Assembly: GCA_016081115.2 (NCBI GenBank)
Contig: CM071930.1
Span: 34,673,641 to 34,737,640 of the forward strand
DNA from: Rehmannia glutinosa
Taxonomy: Eukaryota; Streptophyta; Magnoliopsida; Lamiales; Orobanchaceae
Length of the DNA: 64,000 bases
Direction: 5' to 3'
Of this stretch, positions 11,189 to 21,816 are shown in pieces (position 1 is the first letter of the stretch; the number at the start of each line of letters is the position of its first letter). The position numbers were made by a program, and so were the translations under genes. The notes under the pieces were generated by a model. It was not told the DNA's origin. It did no database searches and was given only the letters and a program-made list of their open reading frames with translations.

Positions 11189-12635
11189 TCATCTCCTTCG
11201 CTGCCTCCTTCTTTCATCTTCTGACCTTTTTCTCTTTTTCTCATCTTCAGCCTTCTTCTTCTTTTCATACGCCCTTCTGGAAGCTTCATCTCTTCTTAGT
11301 TTTTCTTGTCTTTCCTCCCACAACTGAGTTTGTCTTTTATTTTCTACTTCAATTCTCTTAACATACTCAGCATTGTTCTTTGCCACTTGCAGGTTGGCTA
11401 TTTCATCAAATCCAGCCCAGTAGATCCCTCCTTTCTTGCCTGGATCTATGTACTCAATGTTTTTGGGCGAGTTCTGGTCCAAACCTCTTCCTCCACCACG
11501 CTTCTTCCTCTCGCCTCCGGCGTGTATTGTACTAGGGCCTTCTTTTTCCCAAATGAATGACCAAAGCAGAGGATCGTCATTTGTGGTTTCTCAGCTGTCG
11601 CCTTCTTCACATAGTGTGAGACCTTTTTCCAGTACAAATCCCAGGCTTGAGCCATGGACATGTTTACGAAATAACCTTCCGATTCGAGCGTCTTGAATTC
11701 ATCAACAGATCTTGGCTCAGTTCCGGCATCTGAAATGGCATAGGTGTCTCTGTCTGTTGGAATGCCTCCATGTTGTTTCAGAATATCCATAACTCGGGCA
11801 TTCATCCTTCCTTCCACTTCCTTCATCCCCGCTTCAATCTGTCTTTCTCTTTTCACCATTGGTACAAAGTGTTGGAGTGGCGAGTCATCGGGAGTTTGCT
11901 TTGATAATATCACCTGTGACAAGACCTTGTTGGGGGGTTTTAGCAATCATCAAGGTCACATCTTTTGAACCTTCCCCCTCAACAGATTTCCCTTTCTTCT
12001 CTCTTATTACTTCCTCAGATGTCTTTCCCTTCACAGCTGCTTCCTCCTTCTCAGCTTCAGATCCCTTTGGCGCCTTTAGGTATTCCTCTTCCCTCTTTTT
12101 GGCATCATCAAAGGAGAGAGGAACCCCTGGAAATAAGCTAGCAAGCAAGAAGTCTAGTCTGCTGATAGCCGAGTTCTGCTCAATCTGCGAGTATCTTTGC
12201 ACGGAACTCGTAGCGGGTGGCGTTGGATTCACCGCTACCAACTTCATCTCAGCCATGAGGAGACTGAATTTTCGATCCATATTCTCTTCCACACGCATGA
12301 GCTCGTTCTTATTATGTTCACGCAGCAGTTTTATCTCTGCAGTATGAGATTCATGCATTTGTTCAATGTGCTCTTGCAATTTTGTCTTTGCATCAGCATT
12401 CTCAGCCCGCCAGACTAACAACTTGTTGAACAATGTCCTGAAATATCGAGCTTGTTCCACACGCATTGTTTGCTCTTGTTGCCACCACTCCCGGATCCTG
12501 ACTATGATGCCTCTCATATCAGCAGTGTCCCTGTTATCCAGCCTCATGTCCAGTGAGGCCTGGTGCCTCTCCATCCGTTCAATCTCAGCAAATAAGGCTT
12601 TGAACACGTCCCTAACTTCAGTTGTTGCCTCTGTT
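11189..12635 (-). pseudogene. SIRE(-) extra ORF, C-terminal part only
   Basis: The long frames 12718-11885, 11946-11446 and 11482-11189 read in order on the minus strand and match 30919-32391. They encode a coiled-coil-like helix (FKALFAEIERMERHQASLD near 12590), a charged linker, and a very basic Lys/Arg/Glu C-terminus ending RRRQRRR-like. At the start of the segment the frame is fused to RT sequence (see the 42-bp duplication), so the N-terminal domain is missing. Two frameshifts separate the parts. Function unknown; no membrane segment is seen. Confidence 0.8.
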
Positions 12636-12719
12636 TCATGTGGCTTTCTTTTGGAGCAGATTGAAATCTTGCACAAGTCATGTGGCTTTCTTTTGGAGCA
12701 GATTGAAATCTTGCACATA
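12636..12719 (-). repeat. 42-bp tandem duplication at a deletion junction
   Basis: Two copies, starting at 12636 and 12678, of a 42-bp unit containing GTGGCTTTCTTTTGGAGC. The unit encodes the RT motif CARFQSAPKESHM, so the peptide appears twice. On one side lies RT, on the other the middle of the extra ORF. RNase H and the start of the extra ORF, present at 26650-30918 in the plus-strand copy, are absent. Confidence 0.9.
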
Positions 12720-13720
12720 CACCCACAACAAAGGTGATGTCTGGCCTGCTTGCTGTGAGATAGAGCAATAATCCAATGAGTGCTCTGTATCTTGTTTGAT
12801 CTACAGGCTTGCCATCTGCATCCATATCCATTTTGATTGATGTATTCATTGGTATTTTCACAGAAGACTTCTCTTCCATACCAAATTTCTTCATTAAATC
12901 TCTGGTGTATTTTGTCTGACTTATGAAGGTTCCATCCTTCAGCTGTTACACTTGGAGTCCAAGGAAGAATGTCAGCTCTCCCATCATACTCATTTCGAAT
13001 TTGCTTTGCATGAGATTTGAAAATTTATCACACAGCTCTTTGTTTGTGGATCCAAAGATGATATCATCCACATATATTTGAACAAGCAGTATACTCTTCC
13101 TATCTTGAATTCTGAAGTGTGTTCTGTCCACTTTGCCTTTTGTGAATCCGTTCCCAGTTAAGAATTGTGACAATGTATCATACCATGCTCTAGGTGCTTG
13201 TTTCAACCCATATAGAGCTTTCTTGAGTTTGTATACTTTATCTCCAAGAGTCTTCTGCTCAAATCCTGGAGGTTGTTCAACATACACCTTCTTTTCCAAG
13301 AAAACCATTAAGAAATGCACTCTTTACATCCATTTGATATACAATAAAGTTCTTGTGAGTGCATAGGCAAGAAACATCCTTATGGCTTCCAACCTTGCCA
13401 CAGAGCAAATGTTTCATCAAAATCTATCCCTTCTTCTTGGCAATATCCTTTGGCTACCAATCTTGCTTTGTTTCTTACCACGAACCTTCCTCATTCATCT
13501 TGTTTTTCGAATACCCATTTAGTGCCGAACATTTTGATGTGTGGGTCTTTAAACCAATTCCCATACTTTATTTCTTTCAAACTGATTCAGCTCTTCTTGC
13601 ATGGCTTGAATCCAATGTGTGCCATCCAATGCATGTGACACATCTTTAGGCTCTATTTGTGAGATGAAGCATGTGAACATTGCTTCTTGTTGAGTTCTGG
13701 ATCTCGTTTTGACACCTTCT
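12720..13720 (-). pseudogene. SIRE(-) reverse transcriptase
   Basis: Minus-strand frames 13320-12946 and 12894-12720 carry the copia RT: EEVYVEQPPGF-type and KALYGLKQAPRAWYD motifs, then the catalytic YVDD at 13063-13074, GSTNKELCDKF and the thumb. A frameshift lies near 13310 and a TAA near 12945. The upstream fingers (about 13390-13720) are only partly readable. RNase H is deleted. It would copy element RNA into DNA inside the particle. Confidence 0.85.
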
Positions 13721-13990
13721 CTTACATCTCCAATGACTAGTTCGTGGATGGTCTCTCGGCTATCTTACATCGGGTTGGAGTAAGTTAGGTTCACTTGATC
13801 GTCTTGCGGTTGTGTTGTTTTGATCAGCTCTCTCGTCATCACTTAGCTCATTTTCCAAATTGTGTTTGAGACTCGGCTATCTCATCTTCATCCGGGTTCA
13901 TGATTCCACTTGACTTCAACATAGGGACTCTTCTCGCATGGTTGGTTGATTCAACTTATCACCGACTCTTCAATGTCTTCTCCATTTACA
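13721..13990 (-). other. SIRE(-) integrase-RT linker, CAG/CTG anomalies
   Basis: Low-complexity acidic linker between integrase and RT, without a clean frame. It aligns with 25320-25640. Many places where CAG or CTG would be expected read CGG, CCG or CG. Confidence 0.55.
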
Positions 13991-14940
13991 TTTGGTACAT
14001 CAAACACCACATGAATGGATTCCTATGTAACCATAGTCCTCTTGTTGAGTACTCTGTAGGCTTTGCTTTCAGCTGAGTATCCCAAGAAGATACCTTCATC
14101 AGCTTTAGCATCAAAAGCCTTCGAATTATCTTTGCCATTGTTATGGATGAAGCATTTACATCCAAATATTCTAAAATATGCAACATTTGGCTTTCTCCCT
14201 GTCCAAATCTCATAGGGAGTCTTTGTCAGTTGTCTGTTTATCATGCATCTATTTTGAGTGTAGCATCTGTGTTTATTGCTTCAGCCCAAAATCTTTTAGG
14301 TAGCCCTGCTTCAGCTAGCATGGTCCTTGCTACTTCTTTAAGGGTTCTGTTCTTTCTTTCTGCAACTCCATTTTGTTGTGGAGTCCTTGCTGCGGATAAT
14401 TCATGACCAATACAATTTTCAACATAGTACTGAGTGATTATATTATTGACAAACTCAGTTCCTCTGTCAGATCTTATTTTGATAATGGTTTGACTCTTCT
14501 CATTTTGGATTCTTTTCATCAACTGTGGTAGTTTCTGCAGAGTTTCTTTCTTTTTACACATGAATATAGTCCATGTATATCTTGAGTAGTCATCTACTAC
14601 CACCAAGGTGTATTTCTTTCCACTTATACTAGCTGGTTCAACTGGACCAAATAGATCCATATGTAGCAGGTACAATATTCTTGTTGAAGATGGACATGTC
14701 TTTTCTTTGAATGATGATTTGATTTGCTTTCCCATGTGGCATGCATCACATACACTTTCCTTCTTGTATACTGAATCTGGAAGTCCTTCTACAAGACTGC
14801 TTCTGGCAAGCTTGTTAATTTTTTGAAATTCAAGTGACTCAGCTTTTTGTGCCACATCCAACTTGATTCAGTTGTGCTCTTTGCTAGTAGACAAGTGCTT
14901 GGTGTTGCAGTTGACCAATCTACCACATACATGTTCTTTT
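13991..14940 (-). pseudogene. SIRE(-) integrase
   Basis: Frames 14861-14241 and 14244-14023 hold the GAG-pre-integrase zinc region (CDACHMGKQ), the DDE core (MDLFGP with the first Asp, IRSDRGTEF with the second, GVAERKNR with the Glu) and the C-terminal ETPYEIWTGRKP-like and FLGYS blocks. All three catalytic residues are present. Breaks near 14240 and 14860 spoil the frame. It would insert the DNA copy into the genome. Confidence 0.87.
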
Positions 14941-15300
14941 ATCTGCATCCTTGCAACACCACCTCATTGGATTCAGTGTCCTTGATTTGGCATATACCCA
15001 TGTTGAATCCAACATTGTAGCCTTTGTCACAGAGTTGACTTATGCTCAACAGGTTGAATTTGAGTCCTTCAACATATGCAACATCTGTGATTTCTAAACC
15101 ATTTTTCTTGATGGATCCAATGCCTCTTATTTCTCCTGGAGCTTCATTTCCTCCAAATATGACTTTTGCACCTCTGACTTCCTTGAATTTTGATAGATTT
15201 TTCTTGTTTCCTGTCATGTGCCTGGAACAGCCACTATCCATGTACCAGGTTCCTTGGCACTCAGTTGTTCCTTGAACCTGCAATCAAGGAAATTAAGTTT
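14941..15300 (-). pseudogene. SIRE(-) protease
   Basis: Frame 15283-14939 begins with GTWYMDSGCSRHMTG, the aspartic protease active site (DSG) of copia elements. NKKNLSKFKEVRGAKVIFGG and GIGSIKKNGLEI follow, ending at a stop just before the integrase zinc region. It would cut the Gag-Pol polyprotein. Confidence 0.85.
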
Positions 15301-17640
15301 TAGGTACCCATACTTGCCTGGGTCCTGAGGGGTTAGTATTATAAGATGATCCAACCACCCTATAGCCAAATGATTTGACTCTAAGAGGTTGCCATCTATC
15401 AGTGTCATAATCATAATTAACTTTGGCAAATTGCTTGGGGGTTCTAGGTTCATACAACTGTCTCTTTTGTCTGTATGCCTGTGTAGGTGTTTTAGCAATT
15501 GCCTTCTTTGGGTAGCTGTGATATTTCTGAGTGTAGTGCCTAGGTGCATATGTGTGTTGATGAAAGCTCTTATACCTTTGGAATTGCCTTTGCTGAGTTC
15601 TAGGCCTTTGCCATTTGGGCTTATATTCCATAGGTCTTTGTTGATAGTTCACATTATTCCAATCAGCTTGGCTTGGGTACTTTCTACCATTCTTCATATG
15701 TGTTTTTTTTATAGAACTTCTGGGGTTTTTGGTAGCTCTGTTTCTTCTTTACAGAGTATCTCCTGTTTGGAGTTTGCTGAGGAACTCGGCCGGATTTCTT
15801 CTCGCTTGTCCTCTCAAAGACACTCAATCAAGTTGTTTTTTCTTTTCCTTTATAGCCAAGGCCAGTTTGCTTGTGATTGTGCTTTGGAATAAATGTGTGT
15901 GCACCATTTGGAGTTTTGGATTTTAGAGATACTTCATTGCTTGAAGATCCTTTTTCCAAAATCACTTTTGGAGCTTGACATAGCACAGAGGAATTAGATC
16001 CTAAGCCTGTCTTGTCTCCACATTCTCTTTGGCTCATAATAACATCATCCAATGATTTAGATGCCTTAGTGAATGAGGCAATCACATTTTTGAGGTCATT
16101 CTCCCTCTTTTCTATAGCAGTTATCTCTGCTATTAGCTTAACATTTTCAGCCTTTATACTTTCATTCTCATCAGCTATTTGACTTAGGGTACTCAGCTCC
16201 TTAATCAGCTGTGAGTTTTGGCATTTGAGTAGGTTGTTTTCCTCATTTAGTAGTGTGTGTGAGGATTTAATGTGTTCAAAATCTTTCATCATTTGGCCTA
16301 ATGAATCATAAAGATCGAGTGGGTGATGAAGTGTGTGTCACATCACTATCATCGAATCGAGAGTGATGAGTTAGAGTGTACCTCATCTTCTTGGTCGTTG
16401 GTCTTGTTCCTTGGCCATTAAACAGGATCAAGGCTTCTTCTTCGAGTCACTTGAGTAGTAAGCTTCACTACTCTCTCTAATCACCGTGTCTCTTGACTTG
16501 GTTGTTTCAGCAGTCTCTGCAACCAACATTGCCTTTTTCTTTTCTTGTGTTCTTTCTCTGAAGACCTTTCTTTCTTCTTCATTCATGTATTCGTTGACTA
16601 CAGGATATGGGCAATCAATAGCATAGTGACCTGGTTGTCTGCAGTTCCAGCATAGATTTTCAACCTTTTGATCAGCTCTTTCCATTCTTGGATTGTCAGC
16701 CCCTTGATATTCAACTTTTTGATGCTTTGTTCTCTTGGTTGGCCTATCTTCCCTTGACTTGGAGGGAGCTGAGTGTCTTCTGGAGGATTCTCCCTTGCCT
16801 CTCTTGTAGTTCTTATTGAAGAACTTGTTAAACCTTTTAACCATCAGGGCTATTTCCTCTTGGTCAATGACTTCTTTGACCTCAGCTCTTTTGCCCTCCT
16901 TAACAATTAGAGCAGCTGTTTTGGGCACAACTATCTCTTCCTGGTCTTTTCTTCTCAGCTCAAATTCGTAGGCTTTGAGATCTGACAATAGCTCATGGTT
17001 GGATGTCTTGGATAGGTCCATGGAATGTCTCAGTGCCATGACCTTCATTTCCCACTCAGTTGGGAGACTTCTTATAATTTTCATACACATTTCCTTCTGT
17101 GTATATTCTTTTCCAAGTGCAGATAGCTCGTTGGTAAGTTCTGTGAACCGAGCATCCATCTGATCCAAGGTCTATCCTACAAGCATTTTAAAAATTTCAA
17201 ATTTTTGTACAGCAACATATAGTTTATTTTCCTTGATTTGCTCTGAGCCTTCACAAATCAATGATAGCTTGTCCCATATTTCTTTAGCCGTTTTGCATGA
17301 TTTGACTTTATTGAACTTGGCTTTGTCCAAGGTTTTGTAAAGAATGTCCTTGGCCACATTGTCCAAGTTATATCTTTTTCTGTCATCATTTGTCCATTCA
17401 GCTCTTGGTTTTTCAACCATAGCTGGCCTGGGAGCAACATCCTGTTCACCTTCAGTTGCAGCTCTCCTTACAGCTGTGTTCACCTTCAAAATTTGCAGTG
17501 GCCCATCCTCTATCACTATCCATATCTCATCATGTAATGCTGATAGATGAGCCTACATACGAATTTTCCAATCATCAAATTCTTGAATTGTGAACATAGG
17601 GATGCGTGTCAAATTTGCTTCCATGATAATAACTTTTGCT
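15301..17640 (-). pseudogene. SIRE(-) gag
   Basis: Order on the minus strand: start region at about 17622, N-terminal block (frame 17516-17172), capsid-like block with ALGKEYTQKEMCMKI and MALRHSMDL (17168-16870), basic region, zinc knuckle CWNCRQPGHYAIDC near 16630, acidic linker, a leucine-rich coiled coil (MMKDFEHIKSSHTLLNEENN, 16292-16060), then a Gln/His/Tyr-rich basic tail (15697-15300). A CAG-to-TAG change near 17556 and a TAG before 17168 interrupt it. SIRE gags are longer than most copia gags; the coiled coil and tail account for that here. Confidence 0.88.
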
Positions 17641-17737
17641 GGTGAAAAGAGTATTGAAGGATCAAATCTTGAAACAGACTTTGAAAAATTTGGAGATCTA
17701 GTTCAAGAACCGGTCGGGAAGGCTCAATGAACCAACC

Positions 17738-17748
17738 GCTCGATACCA
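17738..17748 (-). other. SIRE(-) primer binding site, one base short
   Basis: Minus strand reads TGGTATCGAGC where other copies have TGGTATCAGAGC; one base is missing at a CAG/CTG site. Either this site is mutated or the base call is wrong. Confidence 0.8.
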
Positions 17749-17750
17749 CT

Positions 17751-19309
17751 TGTAGGTCCCAAGGGTGTGAGTGTAAGGTTTAGAAGGGGGTGAATAAACC
17801 TTACCAACTTTTCGATTTAGTCCTTTTAAATATTCGAGTTAATACTCCACACTTGTGTCCTTGATGGACACTAAGTTAGTTAATTAGCGAGTTAGTCACT
17901 CAACACTGACCGAGCCGTTGATAGAATAACTCAAATTGTTTTGACTAAAGACTTAACTCGATTGTGATTTGTTTTCATTGAGAAGACTTAACACCCTTGA
18001 ATTTGGTTAAGTTTGTTTTAATACTTGGTTTTTAGCACTCGATTGATTATCAATTGGATAGCAAATTTATCAAGAGATATAAAAATAAGATGCGAAAATT
18101 AAAGTCTTTGAAATGTAAATGACACAACAAGTTTTTATAGAGGTTCGAAGATGGGGTAATTCTTCTACTCCTCTCTTCTCCAACTCCTGGAGGAATCCAC
18201 TAAGTATTGATCAATATACAAAGTGGTTTACAGTCCAGATGCAAGTCTTGATCACACATCTGACTTGATCCTTTGGGACTCAGTCTGGAGATGCCTTGGT
18301 CACACAGATGGCTTCTCGTACGACTCAGCTTCTTCACAGGGCAGCTGCCTTGCTACTACAACCCACTTGCTCAAGCTTCTTGGATTTGATCACGAAGCCC
18401 TCCAATAACTTGAGACTGGTTCGACCTTGAACCTTCCTACAATCCTCCATGGAATGTAGACCCCTTGATTCTTCAAAAGCTTCCTCTTCAACTGATTGAA
18501 GTTATCTTTTCTTCACAGGTGAGTGTTGGATTGATTTCCTTCGTAATGTAGGCTTGAGGATTAATCTTGAATGACTTGAGTATTTTAGGTTACGATTCAA
18601 ATGTTTGCTTGAATGTTCGTGGTTCGTAACCTTCTCTCGAGTTATTCCTCGGCCTTTTATAGTGATCTTTCAAAAATCACTGTTGAAGAGATAGGCTTAT
18701 TTTTTTAAAGTCACTTGTGGTCGTTGGCTTGTCTTGTTGCAGTCCTTGGAATTTCCATTTCCTCGTAATAATGATTCTTCAGCTTTTCAGAGTTCTGACA
18801 TGGTGCAGTGCTTCCCATTGGTTTATTTCTTTTGCACGCTTCTGAAACCGAGCACTTCAAGAAAGACAGTATGGAGGTATTACTTGTTTAAGTAATTCTC
18901 TTGATTTCTGTGCAACGGATCTCTTTCAGTTGTTTTGACTTAATTGCATTTTCTTAACATCCCCAGGTGACTTCGAGTCAGCTTTCAATCATTTGAAGAC
19001 TCTTCTGTCACTTCAACCTTGAGACTTGGCTGTCTTGAGTTGACTAGACTGATACTTTACTCAGATGCATCTCAGCTGCACCTTCAGTCGAGTTCCCGTC
19101 TTCTCTTCTTTGTCATACTCAGCTACCTTGCAGCGGAGTTTTCCTTCTAGTCTTCAGTTGTCTTCTTGCATGTTTAGGCATAGCTGACTTAACTCAGCTC
19201 GACCAGCCCTATCTATTACAATATAGCTTACAACAAAAAATGGGGTGCCAACATCCTATTCTAAGTTTTACATGACATTCATCAAAATCTACAAAATAAT
19301 TTTCCAACA
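17751..19309 (-). mobile_element. SIRE(-) LTR, 5' copy
   Basis: 1559 bp, same edges as the partner at 9288-10855. The two align along their whole length, with most differences at CAG/CTG positions. Minus-strand TATA (CTATAAAAGG) is at about 18652-18661. Confidence 0.92.
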
Positions 19310-19805
19310 GCTCAAGCCTGGGATTTGTATTGGGAAAAAGGCCTCAAGCTATGTGAAGAAGGCGACAGCAACAAACTCTTGCGGCAACATCTGCTTTGGT
19401 CACTCTGCTAGTCACTCAGCTGGGAAAAAGAAGGCCCTAGTACAATACACGCCCAGAGGCAGAGGAAGAAGCAGTGGATGAGGAAGAGGTTTCAGACCTA
19501 GACCTCTCCCCAAAAACATTGAGTATATAGATCCAGGCAAGAAAGGAGGGATCTATTGGGCTGGATTCGACGAAGTAGCCAACCTGCAAGTGGCTAAGAA
19601 CAATGTTGAGTATGTGAAGAGGATTGAAGAAGAAAATAGAAGACAAACTCAGCTGTGGGAAGAAAGGCAAGAGAGAAAAAGAAGAGATGAAGCTGCCAGA
19701 AAAGCATATGAGAAAAAGAAAGCAGCTAAAGATGAGAAGAAGAGGAATAGATCAGAAGAAGACAGAGCTGAAGAAGAGAAAAGAAGGAGGCAACGAAGGA
19801 GATGA
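19310..19805 (+). pseudogene. SIRE extra ORF, right fragment of the truncated plus-strand copy
   Basis: Continues the ORF cut at 9287, starting inside the 5-bp target duplication. It encodes the Gly/Arg-rich region (GRGRSSG) and the charged C-terminal helix (19590-19805; RIEEENRRQTQLWEERQER), ending in RRRQRRR and a TGA. It matches 31897-32391. Frames differ between 19245-19481 and 19590-19805, so at least one shift is present. Confidence 0.85.
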
Positions 19806-20110
19806 AGTGTTGATGTCCACCCCTTCATGTATTTTACTATGTAAATACATCTTTATGTAAGTCTTCTGTACATTGAATAAAATTGTATAATTTCTATACT
19901 TGCGTAGATATAGAATAGCATGGTTACATTAAGTTCTATTTAAGCTCTGATACACTCTGTAAACAGCTGTGTAAAGAACAAGAATGTTATGATCAATCAA
20001 AGATTGATTCTACGCATACATTCTGTGATTCTACATTGTTTATACGTATCTTTGTTGTTTAATTATTGTGTGAATGTTTTAAGTTTTGGCATCATCAAAA
20101 AGGGGGAAAT
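19806..20110 (+). other. 3' untranslated spacer and polypurine tract
   Basis: No gene. An AATAAA occurs near 19876, and the polypurine tract AAAAAGGGGGAAAT at about 20097-20110 directly precedes the LTR. Nearly identical to 32392-32693. Confidence 0.8.
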
Positions 20111-21690
20111 TGTTGGGAAATTAATTTTTAGATTTTGATGAATGCCATGTAAAATTTAGAATAGAATGTTGGCACCCCATTTTTGTTGTAAATTGCATTG
20201 AAATAGATAGGGCTCGAGTCGGTTAGTTAAGTCGATTATGCCCGAACATGCCGAAAGACAACCGGAGACTAAAAGGAAGACTCATTTGTGAGACAGTTGA
20301 GTGTGGCAAAGAAGAGAAGACAGAACTCAATCAAGGTGCGGTTGAGATGCGGTGAGTGAAGTGTCGGTCAAGTCAACTCAAGATAGCCAAGTCTCAAGTT
20401 GAAGTGACGATGAGTCATCCATGATTGGAAGTCGACTCAAGTCACCTGGGAAGTCAAGGAAATGCAGTCAAGTCGAGACAATTGAAAAGAGATCCATTGC
20501 ACAGAAGTCAAGAGAATTACTTAAACAAGTAATACTCCCATACTGCCTTTCTTAAAGTGCTCAGTCCCAGAAGCGTGCAAAAGGAATAAACCAATGGGAA
20601 GCACTGCACCGTGTGTCGAAACTCAAAAGTCAAAGAATCATTCATACGAGGAAATGTCAATTCCAAGGACTGCAACAAGACAAGCCAACGACCACAAGTG
20701 TCTTTTGAAAATTAGCCTATCTTTTCAACAGGCCAATTTTCAAAAGAACACTATAAAAGGCTGAGGAATCTATTTGAGAGTAGGTTGGTTACCTTGACAA
20801 TCAGAAAACAAATACGAGCAAGAAAAGCAATATCTGTAGCTTGAACTATTCTCAAATCATTCAAGATTCAATCCTCAAGCCTATACTATGAAGGAAATCA
20901 ATCCAACACTCACATGTGAAGGAAAGACGACTTCAATCAGTTGAAGAGGAAACATTTGAAGAATCAAGGGGTCTACATTCCACGGAGGATTGTAGAAGGG
21001 TTCAAGGTCGAACCAGTCTCAAGTTTTTCGAGGGCTTCGTGATCAAATCCAAGAAGCTGGAGAAAGTGGGCTGTAGTAGCAGCAAGGCAAAATGTGAAGA
21101 AGGCGAGTCGTCACGAGAAGCCACCGTGTGACCAAGGCATCTCCAGATCGAGTCCCAAAGGATCAAGTCACCGTGTGATCAAGACTTGCATCTCGGATCG
21201 TTAACCATTTTGTATATTGATCAATACTTAGTGGATTCCTCCAGGAGTTGGGGAAGAGAGAAGTAGAAGAATTACCCCATCTTCGAACCTCTATAAAAAT
21301 TTATTATGTCATTTACATTTCAGCACTTTAATTTTTGTACATTACTTTAATATCTGCTGATAAATTTGCTATCCAATTGATAATCAACAAAGTGCTAAAA
21401 CCAAGTATTAAAACAAACTTAAACCAAATTCAAGGGTGTTAAGTATTCCAATAAAACATATCACAACGTCGGTTAAGTCTTTAGTCAAAACAAAATTTGA
21501 GTTATTCTATCAACAACTCGAGTCAGAAATGCTTGAGTGACTAACTCTGGCGATTAACTAACTTAGTGTCCATCAAGGACTCAAATTTGTGAAGTATTAA
21601 CTCAACGTTTTAAAAGGACTAAATTGAAAAGTTGGTAAGGTTTATTCAACCCCCTTCTAAACCTTACACTCACACCCCTTGGGACCTACA
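20111..21690 (+). mobile_element. SIRE(+) LTR shared by two copies
   Basis: 1580 bp, TGTTGGGAAA...GGGACCTACA. A polypurine tract lies on its left and a primer site on its right, so it serves as 3' LTR of the truncated copy and 5' LTR of the complete one. The frame at 20916-21131 is LTR sequence, not a gene. Confidence 0.92.
20701..20760 (+). promoter_or_regulatory. SIRE LTR promoter with upstream inverted repeat
   Basis: TATAAAAGG at 20752-20760. Arms TCTTTTGAAAATTAGCC (20701-20717) and GGCCAATTTTCAAAAGA (20731-20747) pair at 16 of 17 positions around a 13-nt loop and end 4 bp before the TATA box. The arrangement recurs in the other LTRs with compensating changes. It lies in U3, so it is also copied into the 3' end of element RNA. 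Confidence 0.8.
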
Positions 21691-21692
21691 AG

Positions 21693-21704
21693 TGGTATCA
21701 GAGC
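21693..21704 (+). other. SIRE(+) primer binding site
   Basis: TGGTATCAGAGC, complementary to the tRNA-Met 3' end, two bases after the LTR. Confidence 0.92.
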
Positions 21705-21816
21705 GGTTGGTTCATTGAGCCTTCCGCACCGTTCTTGAAATAGATCTCCAAATTTTTCAAAGCTTGCTTTAGCACTTGATCTTTCAAAACTCTTTTATTC
21801 AAAGAAAGTTATTATC

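Larger units (their letters stand above)
9288..19309 (-). mobile_element. Complete nested SIRE-type copia element (minus strand)
   Basis: Two LTRs (9288-10855 and 17751-19309), polypurine tract beside the left LTR, primer site beside the right LTR, and gag, PR, IN, RT and part of the extra ORF between, all on the minus strand. Length is 10,022 bp. Flanking bases are GCACA on the left and GCTCA on the right. The uninterrupted relative near 31895 reads ATGGCTCAAGCC there, so this is a 5-bp target duplication with one change. The internal part has lost RNase H and the first two thirds of the extra ORF. The element cannot move on its own. Confidence 0.93.

Noticed and set aside
11306..11560. Plus-strand ORFs overlapping the minus-strand extra ORF
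   Set aside because: Shadow frames opposite a Lys/Glu-rich coding region, which yield Leu/Phe/Ser-rich open frames by composition.
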